Shown one piece after another: positions 8,234 to 17,859 of a DNA stretch of 64,000 nt (positions are counted from its first letter, which is position 1; each line of letters starts with the position of its first letter). Position numbers and translations under genes: made by a program. Below the pieces are notes generated by a model. The model did not search any database. It was given only the letters and a program-made list of their open reading frames with translations, and was not told the DNA's origin. Source of the stretch: Bacteroidales bacterium (GTDB lineage: Bacteria; Bacteroidota; Bacteroidia; Bacteroidales; UBA3824); NCBI GenBank assembly GCA_017417315.1, contig JAFPZK010000016.1, positions 95,494 through 159,493 of the forward strand, read 5' to 3'.

Positions 8234-9688
8234 ATGAAACTTTCTGAAATTTTACAGCGGACAAAAATTCTCGAATCTGTCGGCAATATTGATGTTGAAA
8301 TCCAAAACATCACCGCTGATTCGCGTAATATAAAGACGGACACGCTTTTCGTCGCCGTCAAAGGTACTAAAACCGACGGTCATACCTTTATAAACGATGT
8401 AGTTGAAAAAGGTGCGGCAGCGGTTATGTGTGAAGATTTGCCTGACAATTTGTCAGACAACGTTTGTTATGTCAAGGTAAAAGATTCGCACGAAGAACTT
8501 GGAAAAGTCGCTTCGGCGTTTTACGGCTATCCGTCAGAAAACCTGATACTTGCGGGCGTTACCGGCACTAACGGCAAAACCACTACCGCAACACTTTTAT
8601 ATAAGTTGTTCAAAAAACTCGGCTATAAGGCGGGCTTGTTGTCAACGGTTGAAAACTACGTTGACGATGAGGTTTTCCCGACTTCTAACACGACTCCCGA
8701 CCCGCTGACAATCAACTCGCTCATGGCTAAAATGGTGGAAAAAGGTTGTCAGTATTGTTTTATGGAAGTAAGTTCGCACTCGGTGGTTCAAAAGAGAATC
8801 GCGGGACTTAATTTCGCACTCGGCATTTTCTCTAACATCACTCTCGACCATTTGGATTATCACAAAACATTTCAGGAATACATCAAAGCCAAAAAAATGT
8901 TTTTTGACAATCTGCCCAAAACCGCTTTCGCCCTCACAAACGGCGACGACAAAAACGGTATGGTCATGGTTCAAAACACAAAAGCGCAGATAAAAACTTA
9001 CGGCTTGAAAGGCTTTTACGATTTCAAGGCCTCAATTCTTGAATGTGGTTTTGAAGGTATGTTGCTAAATATCTGCGGTAAAGAAATGTGGACATTCCTC
9101 CCCGGAGAGTTCAACGCTTATAATATTTTGGCAGTTTATTCATCGGCTGTCCTTTTGGGAGAACAGCCTGAGGCTGTTTTGCGGGAGTTGAGTGCGTTAC
9201 ATTCGGTAAAAGGTCGTTTTGATATTGTTAACTCTAACAAAATTACGGCGATAGTAGATTACGCTCATACGCCCGATGCTTTGGAAAACGTTTTGACGAC
9301 CATTAACGCAATCCGTAGGGAATTGTCTATTCCGTCAACACTTATAACGCTTTGCGGCTGCGGCGGCGACAGAGATAAGTCGAAACGTCCGATTATGGCT
9401 CAAATCGCTTGCAAGTATTCTGACAAGGTGATTTTGACTTCTGACAATCCGAGGACGGAAAATCCCGAAAGCATTTTGGACGATATGTTTGCCGGATTAA
9501 AAGATGAGGATTTAAAGAAAACTGTAAGAATAACTGACAGAAAATCAGCGATTCAGACGGCGTGCTTGATGGCAAAGGCAGGCGACATAATTTTAATCGC
9601 CGGCAAAGGACATGAAAATTATCAGGACGTTAACGGTGTAAAACACCATTTTGACGATAAAGAAATTGTAACGGAATTTTTGAAATAA
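8234..9688 (+). CDS. murE: UDP-MurNAc-L-Ala-D-Glu:meso-diaminopimelate ligase MurE
   Basis: The 484-residue Mur ligase has the ATP-binding loop GTNGKTTT near residue 113, [10 protein letters not shown], and the third-residue specificity motif D404-N-P-R407. DNPR marks MurE enzymes that add meso-diaminopimelate rather than lysine, so the peptidoglycan is predicted to be the Gram-negative A1-gamma type. It acts in the cytoplasm after MurD (gene at 10935). Conserved AGKGHE near the C-terminus supports the family. It lies between ftsI and mraY. Confidence 0.96.
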   Translation: MKLSEILQRTKILESVGNIDVEIQNITADSRNIKTDTLFVAVKGTKTDGHTFINDVVEKGAAAVMCEDLPDNLSDNVCYVKVKDSHEELGKVASAFYGYPSENLILAGVTGTNGKTTTATLLYKLFKKLGYKAGLLSTVENYVDDEVFPTSNTTPDPLTINSLMAKMVEKGCQYCFMEVSSHSVVQKRIAGLNFALGIFSNITLDHLDYHKTFQEYIKAKKMFFDNLPKTAFALTNGDDKNGMVMVQNTKAQIKTYGLKGFYDFKASILECGFEGMLLNICGKEMWTFLPGEFNAYNILAVYSSAVLLGEQPEAVLRELSALHSVKGRFDIVNSNKITAIVDYAHTPDALENVLTTINAIRRELSIPSTLITLCGCGGDRDKSKRPIMAQIACKYSDKVILTSDNPRTENPESILDDMFAGLKDEDLKKTVRITDRKSAIQTACLMAKAGDIILIAGKGHENYQDVNGVKHHFDDKEIVTEFLK

Positions 9689-9690
9689 CG

Positions 9691-10935
9691 ATGTTATATT
9701 ATTTGTTTGAATATTTGCAGCAGTTTAATTTTCCGGGGGCGAGATTGTTTTCGTACATATCTTTCCGCTCGGCGACGGCTGTTATTATATCGCTCGTTTT
9801 CACGATGGTAGCGGGCAGAAGACTTATTGCATATTTGCGTAAAAAACAAGTCGGCGAAACAGTCCGCAGCCTTTATCTTGAAGGTCAGAATCAAAAAGCC
9901 GGAACTCCGACTATGGGCGGAATTATCATTATCGGTGCGATTTTGATTCCCGTGTTTCTGCTTTGCAGATTAACGAATATTTATGTTATATTGTTGATTT
10001 TTACGACGATATGGCTCGGTGCAATCGGTTTTATGGACGATTACATCAAGATTTTTAAGAAAAACAAAGACGGCTTGAAAAGTACTTACAAACTTGTCGG
10101 TCAGATTTTTTTAGGAATCGTTATCGGCACGGCAATATATTTAAGTCCCGACATAGTTGTCAGAGAAAACGTACAGATTGAGACGGAACAAGTTTCGGAA
10201 TTGTTGAATGATTTTCCTGACAGTCAGACGGTTAAAGGCGCAAGTGATGTAAAATCCCTGAAAACTACCGTTCCGTTTTTGAAAAACAATGAGTTTGACT
10301 ATTCAAAAATCGTTTGGTTTCTTGATGCTGAAAAATACGGTTGGGTTGCCGGAATAATTTTTATTCTGATAGTTACTTTTATAATTACGGCGGTTTCTAA
10401 CGGTGCAAACATCACTGACGGCATTGACGGTTTGGCTTCGAGTACTTCGGCGGTTTCGTCGGCGACGCTGTTGATTTTTGCATACGTGTCGGGTAACGTC
10501 ATTTTTTCGCAATACCTTAATATAATGTATATTCCGGGTATCGGCGAACTGGTGGTTTTTACCTCAGCGTTTATCGGTGCGACGGTCGGTTTCTTGTGGT
10601 TCAACGCTTATCCGGCGCAAATTTTTATGGGCGATACGGGCAGTTTGACAATCGGCGGAATAATTGCCGTTATCGCGGTTTTGGTGAGAAAAGAACTTTT
10701 GATACCCGTTTTCTGCGGAATATTTCTCGTTGAAAATCTGAGCGTTATGCTTCAAGTGTGGTATTTTAAGAAGACTTTGAAAAAATACGGTCAAGGTTTG
10801 CATTTGTTTTTGATGGCACCTCTTCATCATCATTTTCAGAAGAAGGGAATGCACGAATCAAAAATTGTTGCAAGGTTTGTGATTATAACAATCGTATTGT
10901 CAGTAATTTCGGTGTTAACTTTAAAAATAAGATAA
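9691..10935 (+). CDS. mraY: Phospho-MurNAc-pentapeptide translocase MraY
   Basis: The 414-residue polytopic protein carries the catalytic D116-D117-YIK motif, N237[10 protein letters not shown] with D243, FMGDTGS and the HHHFQKKG loop, all diagnostic of MraY. It transfers phospho-MurNAc-pentapeptide to undecaprenyl phosphate to make lipid I in the inner membrane. An extra loop of about 60 residues (about 155-215, rich in Glu, Ser and Val) makes it longer than the 360-residue E. coli protein; Bacteroidetes MraY commonly has such an insert. The start is 2 bp after murE; the stop overlaps murD by one base. Confidence 0.96.
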   Translation: MLYYLFEYLQQFNFPGARLFSYISFRSATAVIISLVFTMVAGRRLIAYLRKKQVGETVRSLYLEGQNQKAGTPTMGGIIIIGAILIPVFLLCRLTNIYVILLIFTTIWLGAIGFMDDYIKIFKKNKDGLKSTYKLVGQIFLGIVIGTAIYLSPDIVVRENVQIETEQVSELLNDFPDSQTVKGASDVKSLKTTVPFLKNNEFDYSKIVWFLDAEKYGWVAGIIFILIVTFIITAVSNGANITDGIDGLASSTSAVSSATLLIFAYVSGNVIFSQYLNIMYIPGIGELVVFTSAFIGATVGFLWFNAYPAQIFMGDTGSLTIGGIIAVIAVLVRKELLIPVFCGIFLVENLSVMLQVWYFKKTLKKYGQGLHLFLMAPLHHHFQKKGMHESKIVARFVIITIVLSVISVLTLKIR

Positions 10936-12308
10936 TGAGCAGGATAGTAGTTTTAGGCGCAGGCGAAAGCGGTGTCGGCGCAGCAGTTTTGGCAAAGAAA
11001 AAGAATTTCGAGGTTTTTGTTTCTGACTTTTCTACAATAAAAGAAGAGTATAAAAAGACTCTCGAAGAAAATAATATAGCGTATGAAGAAGGCGGTCATA
11101 CGTTGGAGAAAATTCTTAACAGTCAGGAAGTTATAAAATCTCCGGGCATTAAGGAAACCGCTCCCGTCATCGTTGCGTTAAGGGAGAAAAACATACCCGT
11201 TATTTCAGAAATTGAATTTGCGGGACGTTATCTTCCCGAAAATGCAAAAACAATCTGCGTTACGGGCAGCAACGGCAAGACAACGACTACCGAATTGATT
11301 TACAGAATGTTAGTCTATATGAGACAAAACGCTGTAATGTGCGGAAATATCGGGAAAAGTTTTGCCTCGGTAATCGCGGAAGGCAAACCTTACGATTATT
11401 ACGTTTTGGAATTGTCAAGTTTTCAGTTGGACGGAATGTATAAGTTCAGGGCTGACGTTGCCGTTTTGCTTAACATAACGCCCGATCATCTTGACCGTTA
11501 TGATTATAAGATTGAAAATTATGCGGCTTCAAAATTCCGCATTACGCAAAACCAGCGTCCCGAAGATGCGTTTATTTATTTCGGTCAGGACAGATACACT
11601 CTTGCAGAGATGAGAAAAACGCCGTTGAAGCAGACACTTTATTCGTTTTATACCTTGAATCAGGATAAAAATGATGTAAAAACTTCTTTTGCTTATACCC
11701 AAGATGACGGTATGATTATTCATACTATTGAGGGAAAATCAATGGGAGTGTATTATTTGTCAAAATATTGCAAATTACGCGGCGTTCATAATTATTGTAA
11801 TATGATGGCGGCGTGGTTGACTGCTGCGCATTTAAAACTTTCTATTTCAGAGGCTTGGGAGAGTTTTAAGATTTTTTCTCCGATTGAACACAGAATAGAG
11901 CCGTGCGGCGAGATTAACGGCGTGGAATACATCAACGATTCCAAAGGCACTAACGTTGACGCGGTAAAAAAAGCCCTTGATTCTGTTAATACTGATGTAA
12001 TTCTGATTCTCGGCGGCGTTGACAAAGGCAATGATTATGAGTATATTATGTGGTCGGTTAAGCATAAAGTCCGTGAAATTGTTGCTATGGGCGTTGACAA
12101 CACACCTATTCATAAGGCTTTTGACGGCATAGTTCCCGTCAGCGACGTTAGAAGCATGAAAGATTGTATAGAAAAATGTGTTGAAATTGCAAAGCCGGGC
12201 GAGACGGTTTTACTTTCGCCGGCGTGTGCAAGTTTTGATTTGTTCACCTGTTACGAAGACAGAGGCGAACAATTCAAAGAAGAAGTGAAAAAAAGAATGA
12301 AAAATTAG
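10935..12308 (+). CDS. murD: UDP-MurNAc-L-alanine:D-glutamate ligase MurD
   Basis: The 457-residue protein has an N-terminal Rossmann domain (VLGAGESGVGAA), the ATP loop TGSNGKTTTTEL near residue 113, ELSSFQLDGM, NITPDHLDRYD, EYINDSKGTNVDAV and the C-terminal LSPACASFDLF block, all MurD signatures. It adds D-Glu to UDP-MurNAc-L-Ala in the cytoplasm. Its ATG overlaps the mraY stop (TAATG), which suggests coupled translation. Confidence 0.96.
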   Translation: MSRIVVLGAGESGVGAAVLAKKKNFEVFVSDFSTIKEEYKKTLEENNIAYEEGGHTLEKILNSQEVIKSPGIKETAPVIVALREKNIPVISEIEFAGRYLPENAKTICVTGSNGKTTTTELIYRMLVYMRQNAVMCGNIGKSFASVIAEGKPYDYYVLELSSFQLDGMYKFRADVAVLLNITPDHLDRYDYKIENYAASKFRITQNQRPEDAFIYFGQDRYTLAEMRKTPLKQTLYSFYTLNQDKNDVKTSFAYTQDDGMIIHTIEGKSMGVYYLSKYCKLRGVHNYCNMMAAWLTAAHLKLSISEAWESFKIFSPIEHRIEPCGEINGVEYINDSKGTNVDAVKKALDSVNTDVILILGGVDKGNDYEYIMWSVKHKVREIVAMGVDNTPIHKAFDGIVPVSDVRSMKDCIEKCVEIAKPGETVLLSPACASFDLFTCYEDRGEQFKEEVKKRMKN

Positions 12309-12311
12309 AAA

Positions 12312-13505
12312 ATGAAAAAGTTTTTTGAACTTTTAAAAGGTGACAGCGTGATATGGACTATGGTCATCTTGTTGTCGGGCATAGGCATCGTGGAGGTGTA
12401 CAGCGCGACTTCAATGTTGGCATACAAATATCAGGACGGTCATACTACGTATTATTTTCTGCGGCATCTGATGTTTGTCTGCATAGGACTGATACTGATG
12501 TTTTGCGCAAGCAGGATTAGTTACAAATACTATTTTAAAATTGCAACTCCCGCTTTGTGCATGGCTGTGTTTTTCCTGATTTTGACCCTTATGACGGGAA
12601 AGGACACGAATGACGCGCGGCGTTGGTTGTCGCTTTTCGGAATACGGTTTCAGACTTCCGACCCCGCAAAACTTGCTTTGATGATATATTTGGCAAAAGT
12701 AATATCTTCGTCGCAAAATGCGGGTGTCAAGATGATTGACGTATTTAAAAAGTGTATGATTGCGATAGTTTTGGTTTGCGGACTTGTTTTGCCGGCAAAC
12801 TTTTCAACCGCTTTTCTTATAGGTGTAGCATCGTTGACGGTTTTGTTTATCGGCAGGATTAACTATAAATGGCTGCTCGGTGCTATCGGTGGAGGAATTT
12901 TGTGTTTCGCGCTTTTTGTTTCGGTAATGCTTGCAACGGGGACACATTCAAGGGTCGGGACATGGGCAAAAAGAATTGAAACTTTTTTTGACCCGAAAGA
13001 AAATTCTAAGGATGATTTTCAGGCACAACAGTCAAAAATTGCAATCGCTTTGGGCGATGTTTTTGGTAAAGGTCCGGGCAATAGTACGCAAAGAAACATT
13101 TTGCCGCACCCGTATTCGGATTTTATTTATGCGATAATCGTGGAAGAAGGCGGACTTGTTGCCGGAACGGTTGTTATCGTTTTTTATTTGGTATTTTTTT
13201 ATCGGTGCATACTGATAATCAAAAATTCGGAAAGGGCTTTTCCTGCCTTTATAGTCTTGGGACTGAGCCTTAACGTTATGCTGCAAGCGGTTGCTAATAT
13301 GCTTGTGGCGGTTAACATAACGCCTGTTACGGGGCAGCCGTTGCCGTTTGTGAGCATGGGCGGAACGGCGTCGATTTTTACTTTGTTTTCGGTCGGCATT
13401 ATTCTTAACATTTCCCGTTATACGGGCAAAAAAGAAGCCGTTGAAGAAATTGAAGAAGAATCTGATGTCGAGGAAGTAACTGATTATCCGTTTATTGCGG
13501 GTTAA
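12312..13505 (+). CDS. ftsW: Septal peptidoglycan glycosyltransferase FtsW (SEDS family)
   Basis: The 397-residue protein has about ten membrane segments and SEDS hallmarks: DARRWLSLFGIRFQTSDPAKLAL (the conserved RW and the P-x-E/D-like segment), GPGNSTQRNILPHPYSDFIYAIIVEE with the catalytic-loop region, and PVTGQPLPFVSMGGTAS near the C-terminus. FtsW polymerises lipid II at the septum together with FtsI. A short acidic tail (EEIEEESDVEEV) follows the last membrane segment. It sits between murD and murG in standard dcw order. Confidence 0.95.
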   Translation: MKKFFELLKGDSVIWTMVILLSGIGIVEVYSATSMLAYKYQDGHTTYYFLRHLMFVCIGLILMFCASRISYKYYFKIATPALCMAVFFLILTLMTGKDTNDARRWLSLFGIRFQTSDPAKLALMIYLAKVISSSQNAGVKMIDVFKKCMIAIVLVCGLVLPANFSTAFLIGVASLTVLFIGRINYKWLLGAIGGGILCFALFVSVMLATGTHSRVGTWAKRIETFFDPKENSKDDFQAQQSKIAIALGDVFGKGPGNSTQRNILPHPYSDFIYAIIVEEGGLVAGTVVIVFYLVFFYRCILIIKNSERAFPAFIVLGLSLNVMLQAVANMLVAVNITPVTGQPLPFVSMGGTASIFTLFSVGIILNISRYTGKKEAVEEIEEESDVEEVTDYPFIAG

Positions 13506-13529
13506 TAAAAACAAGGAGGGACAAAAGAA

Positions 13530-14624
13530 ATGAGAGTTTTAATTAGCGGAGGCGGTACGGGAGGACATGTTTTTCCGGCAATCGCAATAGCACAGGCTTT
13601 GCAGCGCATTGACGAAAATATAGAAATACTTTTTGTCGGGGCATTAGGCAAAATCGAAATGGAAAAAGTTCCGGCAGCGGGCTTTAAAATTATCGGCTTG
13701 CCCTCGGCGGGTTTTCAGAGAAAACAACTTTGGAAAAACATAACCTTGCCTTTCAAACTCTTGAAATGTATGTCGATGGCAAAAAAGATTATAAAGGATT
13801 TTCGTCCTGACATTGCCGTCGGTGTAGGCGGTTATGCCTCTGGTCCGGCGTTGAAGGCGGCTGCAAAAGCCGGTATTCCGACCGTTTTGCAGGAACAAAA
13901 CTCTCACGCCGGTATGACTAACAAACTTTTAGCCAAAAATGCAGTTAAAATTTTTACCGCTTATCAAAATATGGACAAATATTTTGATAAGGATAAAATA
14001 GTTTTGACCGGCAATCCCGTGCGTCCTGATATTGTCAACAATACTGCAACGAGGGACGAGGCTTTGGAGTTTTTTAATTTGAAAAAAGACAAACTTACGG
14101 TACTTTCAATAGGCGGCAGTCTCGGCGCAGGAACAATTAATAAAAGTATTTTGAACTCTGTTGAGAAATTTCAAAATGCTGATATTCAGGTGCTTTGGCA
14201 GACGGGAAAGTATTATTACGACGATATTGAAAAGCAATTACGGGACAAACATTGTCCTGATGTTCACGCAATGGCGTTTATTAAGCGTATGGATTTGGCG
14301 TATAAGGCCGCTGACGTTGTAGTTTCGCGTTCAGGAGCGTTGTCTGTTTCGGAATTGTGCATTGCGGGAATGCCCGTAATCTTTGTTCCCTCGCCGAATG
14401 TCGCAGAAGACCATCAGACAAAAAACGCGCAAGCACTTGTAAATCAGCAAGCAGCAATGATGTTGAGGGACGATGAAGCCGAAGAAAAGTTATTTGCACT
14501 TGTCTTAGAGTTGTGTAAAGATGTAAAAAAGCAAATTTTACTTAAAAATAACATTAAAAATTTGGCTATTTCAAATTCTTCTGATATAATTGCACAAGAA
14601 ATTATAAAATTAGTAAAAAAATAA
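13530..14624 (+). CDS. murG: UDP-GlcNAc:undecaprenyl-PP-MurNAc-pentapeptide GlcNAc transferase MurG
   Basis: The 364-residue GT-B glycosyltransferase has the N-terminal glycine-rich loop SGGGTGGHVFPA, VGVGGYASGPAL, LQEQNSHAGMTNK, the second loop SIGGSLGAGTIN and SRSGALSVSEL. It turns lipid I into lipid II at the inner face of the inner membrane. An AAGGAGGG sequence about 9 bp before ATG 13530 is one of only two strong Shine-Dalgarno sequences noticed in the dcw cluster. Confidence 0.96.
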   Translation: MRVLISGGGTGGHVFPAIAIAQALQRIDENIEILFVGALGKIEMEKVPAAGFKIIGLPSAGFQRKQLWKNITLPFKLLKCMSMAKKIIKDFRPDIAVGVGGYASGPALKAAAKAGIPTVLQEQNSHAGMTNKLLAKNAVKIFTAYQNMDKYFDKDKIVLTGNPVRPDIVNNTATRDEALEFFNLKKDKLTVLSIGGSLGAGTINKSILNSVEKFQNADIQVLWQTGKYYYDDIEKQLRDKHCPDVHAMAFIKRMDLAYKAADVVVSRSGALSVSELCIAGMPVIFVPSPNVAEDHQTKNAQALVNQQAAMMLRDDEAEEKLFALVLELCKDVKKQILLKNNIKNLAISNSSDIIAQEIIKLVKK

Positions 14625-14688
14625 ATAATCATTGTTTTGTTATAAGAAAAAAAATATTTAATTTTACGCGGAAAAATTTGGTTAAAAT

Positions 14689-15582
14689 ATGAAACGCATA
14701 AATTTACTAATATATGTTTTGGTTGCCTTTACGGCGGCTTTTACGGTTCAGGGTTGCGGCTCTAACATTACCGAAACTATAACGGTTACGAAGACTAAGT
14801 TAGAAAACAGCCTCGCCTTGAAGACGGAAGTGGTTATCGATGAGATGGTTTCAGTGTACACTCAAATGGACGAATTGTCTTTTCAAAACGAATACGACAA
14901 TGCCCTTGCTGGTGTTTTGGCAAATACTGAGAGTGAGTTTCAGAGCAATTTAACTGACACGTCAGTTAGAAAAAAACTTTATTTGTTGACCCTTTATAAA
15001 CAAGCGGTTCAGGAATACGCGCTTTTGGCTGACGACGGTTTTACGGGCAAGCAGTCGGCTTTTTCAAAATGCTGTACGATGATTCAGAAGGAGTTTTCTT
15101 CCCTCGGAGATTCTCTTGTTTCGGTTTACGCAAAGAGCATCAATTCATATCTTAAAACTCCCCGTTATGACCAAAACGAAGTTGCAAAAATCCTTTTGAA
15201 GGCTTTGCAGAGTGTTTGGGAAAAAGATGTGAAAACCTTTAATGAAAAATTAAACGATGATTTTGCTGCTTTTCAGTCTCTGTTAGCGCAAATGCCCGGC
15301 GAGGCGTTTTCGGAGGAAAAACTCTTGAAATACGTTTATCAGCCGTATGCAGGAAAAAAGAATCTCGTTGAAACATACAAACTTAATCTTGTAAAAGAAA
15401 AAAGACAGGAACTCAGAAAACTCGTTCAACAACAAGACGATATTTCTGCAGCTGTGTATTGTATCAACTGTGCTTTGACGGAGTTTTTGAAAAAAGACTG
15501 CGATAAAACAACGGTTCAAAATTATCTTAACAGAATAGATATTCTGCTTAAAGGTAATCAAGTTAATGAAAATGAAAACTAA
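14689..15582 (+). CDS. Predicted lipoprotein of unknown function inside the dcw cluster
   Basis: The 297-residue protein starts with a lipoprotein signal peptide: KR, a hydrophobic stretch, and the lipobox VQGC with Cys23, so it should be lipid-anchored on the periplasmic side. The rest is charged, mostly helical, without a motif I recognise (Lys/Glu/Leu-rich segments up to residue 297). It sits between murG and murC, on the same strand, 64 bp after murG and 32 bp before murC, so it is probably co-transcribed with wall synthesis genes. Standard dcw clusters have nothing here. A role in wall synthesis or division is inferred from position only. Confidence 0.75.
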   Translation: MKRINLLIYVLVAFTAAFTVQGCGSNITETITVTKTKLENSLALKTEVVIDEMVSVYTQMDELSFQNEYDNALAGVLANTESEFQSNLTDTSVRKKLYLLTLYKQAVQEYALLADDGFTGKQSAFSKCCTMIQKEFSSLGDSLVSVYAKSINSYLKTPRYDQNEVAKILLKALQSVWEKDVKTFNEKLNDDFAAFQSLLAQMPGEAFSEEKLLKYVYQPYAGKKNLVETYKLNLVKEKRQELRKLVQQQDDISAAVYCINCALTEFLKKDCDKTTVQNYLNRIDILLKGNQVNENEN

Positions 15583-15614
15583 AATGACAATTTGATATTT
15601 CTCTCAGTAAGGAA

Positions 15615-17045
15615 ATGAATCATTTTGACAAAATTAATTATATATACTTTTTAGGTATAGGCGGAATCGGAATGAGTGCTTTGGCACGTTATTTCAATCT
15701 CTTGGGCAAGAAGGTTTACGGTTATGACCTTACACCTTCGCCGTTGACACAAAGTCTTGAAAAAGAAGGTATTGAGATTGTTTATAACGATGACATTTCG
15801 CTTATCCCGATGAATTGTATGGCACAGAAAGAGAAAACGATGGTTGTTTTTACCCCTGCCGTACCTCAGGACAATAAAATTTTCGGATATTTTGCTTCCG
15901 GACGCTACTTTATGATAAAAAGGGCGCGGGTTTTGGGCATGATTTCCGATAAGTATAATTTGATAGCCGTTTCGGGAACGCACGGAAAGACGACTACTTC
16001 GAGTGTTATTGCTAATATATTAAAGTGTAACAGCGAGGATAGTTTTGCGTTTTTGGGCGGTATTTCAAAAAATCTTGACAGCAATCTTATGATGCCCAAG
16101 CGTAAAGAACCGTTTGAAAATCCTGAAACTCTGCTTGTTGCGGAGGCTGATGAGTTTGACCGTTCTTTCTTGTGGTTAACGCCGAGAGTTTCGGTGATAA
16201 CTTACGTTGATGCCGATCACTTGGATATTTACAAGGACAGGGCAGATTTGATTGAGACTTTCAACAGTTTCGCTCAAAAAGGCAAGCGCGACGGGGCGGT
16301 GATTGTTAACAAAAAAATTGAAGACCTTATTGATACCAAGGGTATTAAAAAAATAATATACTCGGAAGACGACAAAACGGCAGACTATTATGCAGAAAAC
16401 GTCAGACTTGAAGACGGATTTTTTATTATAGATGCCGTAACTCCTAACGGCGTTATCAAAGACATTAAAATCGGTGCCCGTGGTCGTGTTAACATCGAAA
16501 ACACGATGGCGTGCATTGCCGCAACTCAATTATCCGGCATAGATGATGAGACTATTAAAAAAGGCGTGGAAACTTTTATGGGCGTAAAACGCCGTATGGA
16601 TTTTCACGTTCAGACCTCTGATGCCGTTTATATTGACGATTATGCTCATCATCCGAGAGAATTGTCGGCGACGATAAAATCCGTCAGGGAACTTTTTCCG
16701 GGAAAAAAACTGACGGGAATTTTTCAACCGCACCTTTATACGAGGACGCGGGATTTCGCAACTGACTTTGCAAAAAGTCTTGACCTTTTGGACGAGATTA
16801 TTTTGATGGACATCTATCCTGCAAGAGAAAAACCTATTGTCGGGGTGGATTCTAAACTTATAGCCGGTTTGATGAAAAATAAGAATACTTTTTTGATTAA
16901 CGATAAAGAAGATATAATTAAGAAAGTGTTATCAGATAGACCTCAGGTTCTTTTAACATTAGGCGCGGGCAGCATTGACAGACTTATTCAACCGTTAAAA
17001 CAAGCGTTGGAAAACAATGAAAGTGTCAAAGCGGAAGATATTTAA
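15615..17045 (+). CDS. murC: UDP-N-acetylmuramate:L-alanine ligase MurC
   Basis: The 476-residue protein has the N-terminal GIGGIGMSALA loop, the ATP loop SGTHGKTTTSSV near residue 118, EADEFDRSFL, DADHLDIY and YIDDYAHHPRELSATI (typical of MurC), then FQPHLYTRTRDF. It adds L-Ala to UDP-MurNAc in the cytoplasm, the first step of stem-peptide synthesis. Its 3' end overlaps the ftsQ start by 29 bp. Confidence 0.96.
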   Translation: MNHFDKINYIYFLGIGGIGMSALARYFNLLGKKVYGYDLTPSPLTQSLEKEGIEIVYNDDISLIPMNCMAQKEKTMVVFTPAVPQDNKIFGYFASGRYFMIKRARVLGMISDKYNLIAVSGTHGKTTTSSVIANILKCNSEDSFAFLGGISKNLDSNLMMPKRKEPFENPETLLVAEADEFDRSFLWLTPRVSVITYVDADHLDIYKDRADLIETFNSFAQKGKRDGAVIVNKKIEDLIDTKGIKKIIYSEDDKTADYYAENVRLEDGFFIIDAVTPNGVIKDIKIGARGRVNIENTMACIAATQLSGIDDETIKKGVETFMGVKRRMDFHVQTSDAVYIDDYAHHPRELSATIKSVRELFPGKKLTGIFQPHLYTRTRDFATDFAKSLDLLDEIILMDIYPAREKPIVGVDSKLIAGLMKNKNTFLINDKEDIIKKVLSDRPQVLLTLGAGSIDRLIQPLKQALENNESVKAEDI

Positions 17046-17817
17046 GTTGTCGCTTGCGGTTTTGTTGCTGCTTGTGATGTGCTGGGCTACGGGCAGGTTT
17101 CACGATACGAGGTGCGATGAAATCGTTATCAGTATCGACAGTACCGAAGACGTACATTTTGTGGAGCAGAATGATGTTTTGCGGCTGATATATAATGTCG
17201 TGGACAAAATAGAAGGCTACAAAATGGACAGTATTGACATTTATAAAATTGACGGCGTATTAAAAAAACATCCTTTTATAAGGAGTGCCTCTATTTATAA
17301 AACAATATCGGGAAAACTTAAAATCGACATTGTTCAACGAAAACCTCTGCTTATGGTAATTAACAATACCGGGCAGTCGTATTATATTGACAATGACGGA
17401 ATTATATTTGAGACTTCAAAAAAATCTTCGCCTCAGGTGATTGTTGCGAACGGTTTTATAAAAGATAAGTTCGACTTTTCGGACGGCAAGGTCTATAAAA
17501 TTGACTTGGTCAACGGCGGTGAGCAGGGAACTCAGTCGGATCTTTTTAAACTGATAAAACTGATTGACGGCGATGACTTTTGGCGTGATCAGATTGAGCA
17601 GATTTATGTCAACTCGCTTTCGGAATACGAACTTGTTCCGATGTTGGGAAAACATATTCTTTCAATCGGCTCTATTGAGGATTATGACAAAAAAATGTAC
17701 ATTCTCAAAGAGTTTTATTTCAGAGGATTAAAAAAAGCGGGTTGGAACGCTTACAAACAGATTTCTGTTAAATACAAAAATCAGATAGTCTGTAAACGTT
17801 TTAAAAACCGCAAATAA
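17017..17817 (+). CDS. ftsQ: Cell division protein FtsQ (DivIB)
   Basis: The 266-residue protein has a short basic cytoplasmic end, one membrane segment (about residues 9-25) and a periplasmic POTRA-like region with the FtsQ-type block VLKKHPFIRSASIYKTISGKL followed by IVQRKPLL and YYIDNDGIIF. FtsQ links early and late divisome proteins. ATG 17017 lies inside the murC end (29-bp overlap); no later in-frame ATG precedes the membrane segment, which supports this start. Confidence 0.9.
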   Translation: MKVSKRKIFKLSLAVLLLLVMCWATGRFHDTRCDEIVISIDSTEDVHFVEQNDVLRLIYNVVDKIEGYKMDSIDIYKIDGVLKKHPFIRSASIYKTISGKLKIDIVQRKPLLMVINNTGQSYYIDNDGIIFETSKKSSPQVIVANGFIKDKFDFSDGKVYKIDLVNGGEQGTQSDLFKLIKLIDGDDFWRDQIEQIYVNSLSEYELVPMLGKHILSIGSIEDYDKKMYILKEFYFRGLKKAGWNAYKQISVKYKNQIVCKRFKNRK

Positions 17818-17859
17818 TATATAATAAAGTGAAATATTCGGACTAAACAGATATAGGGT

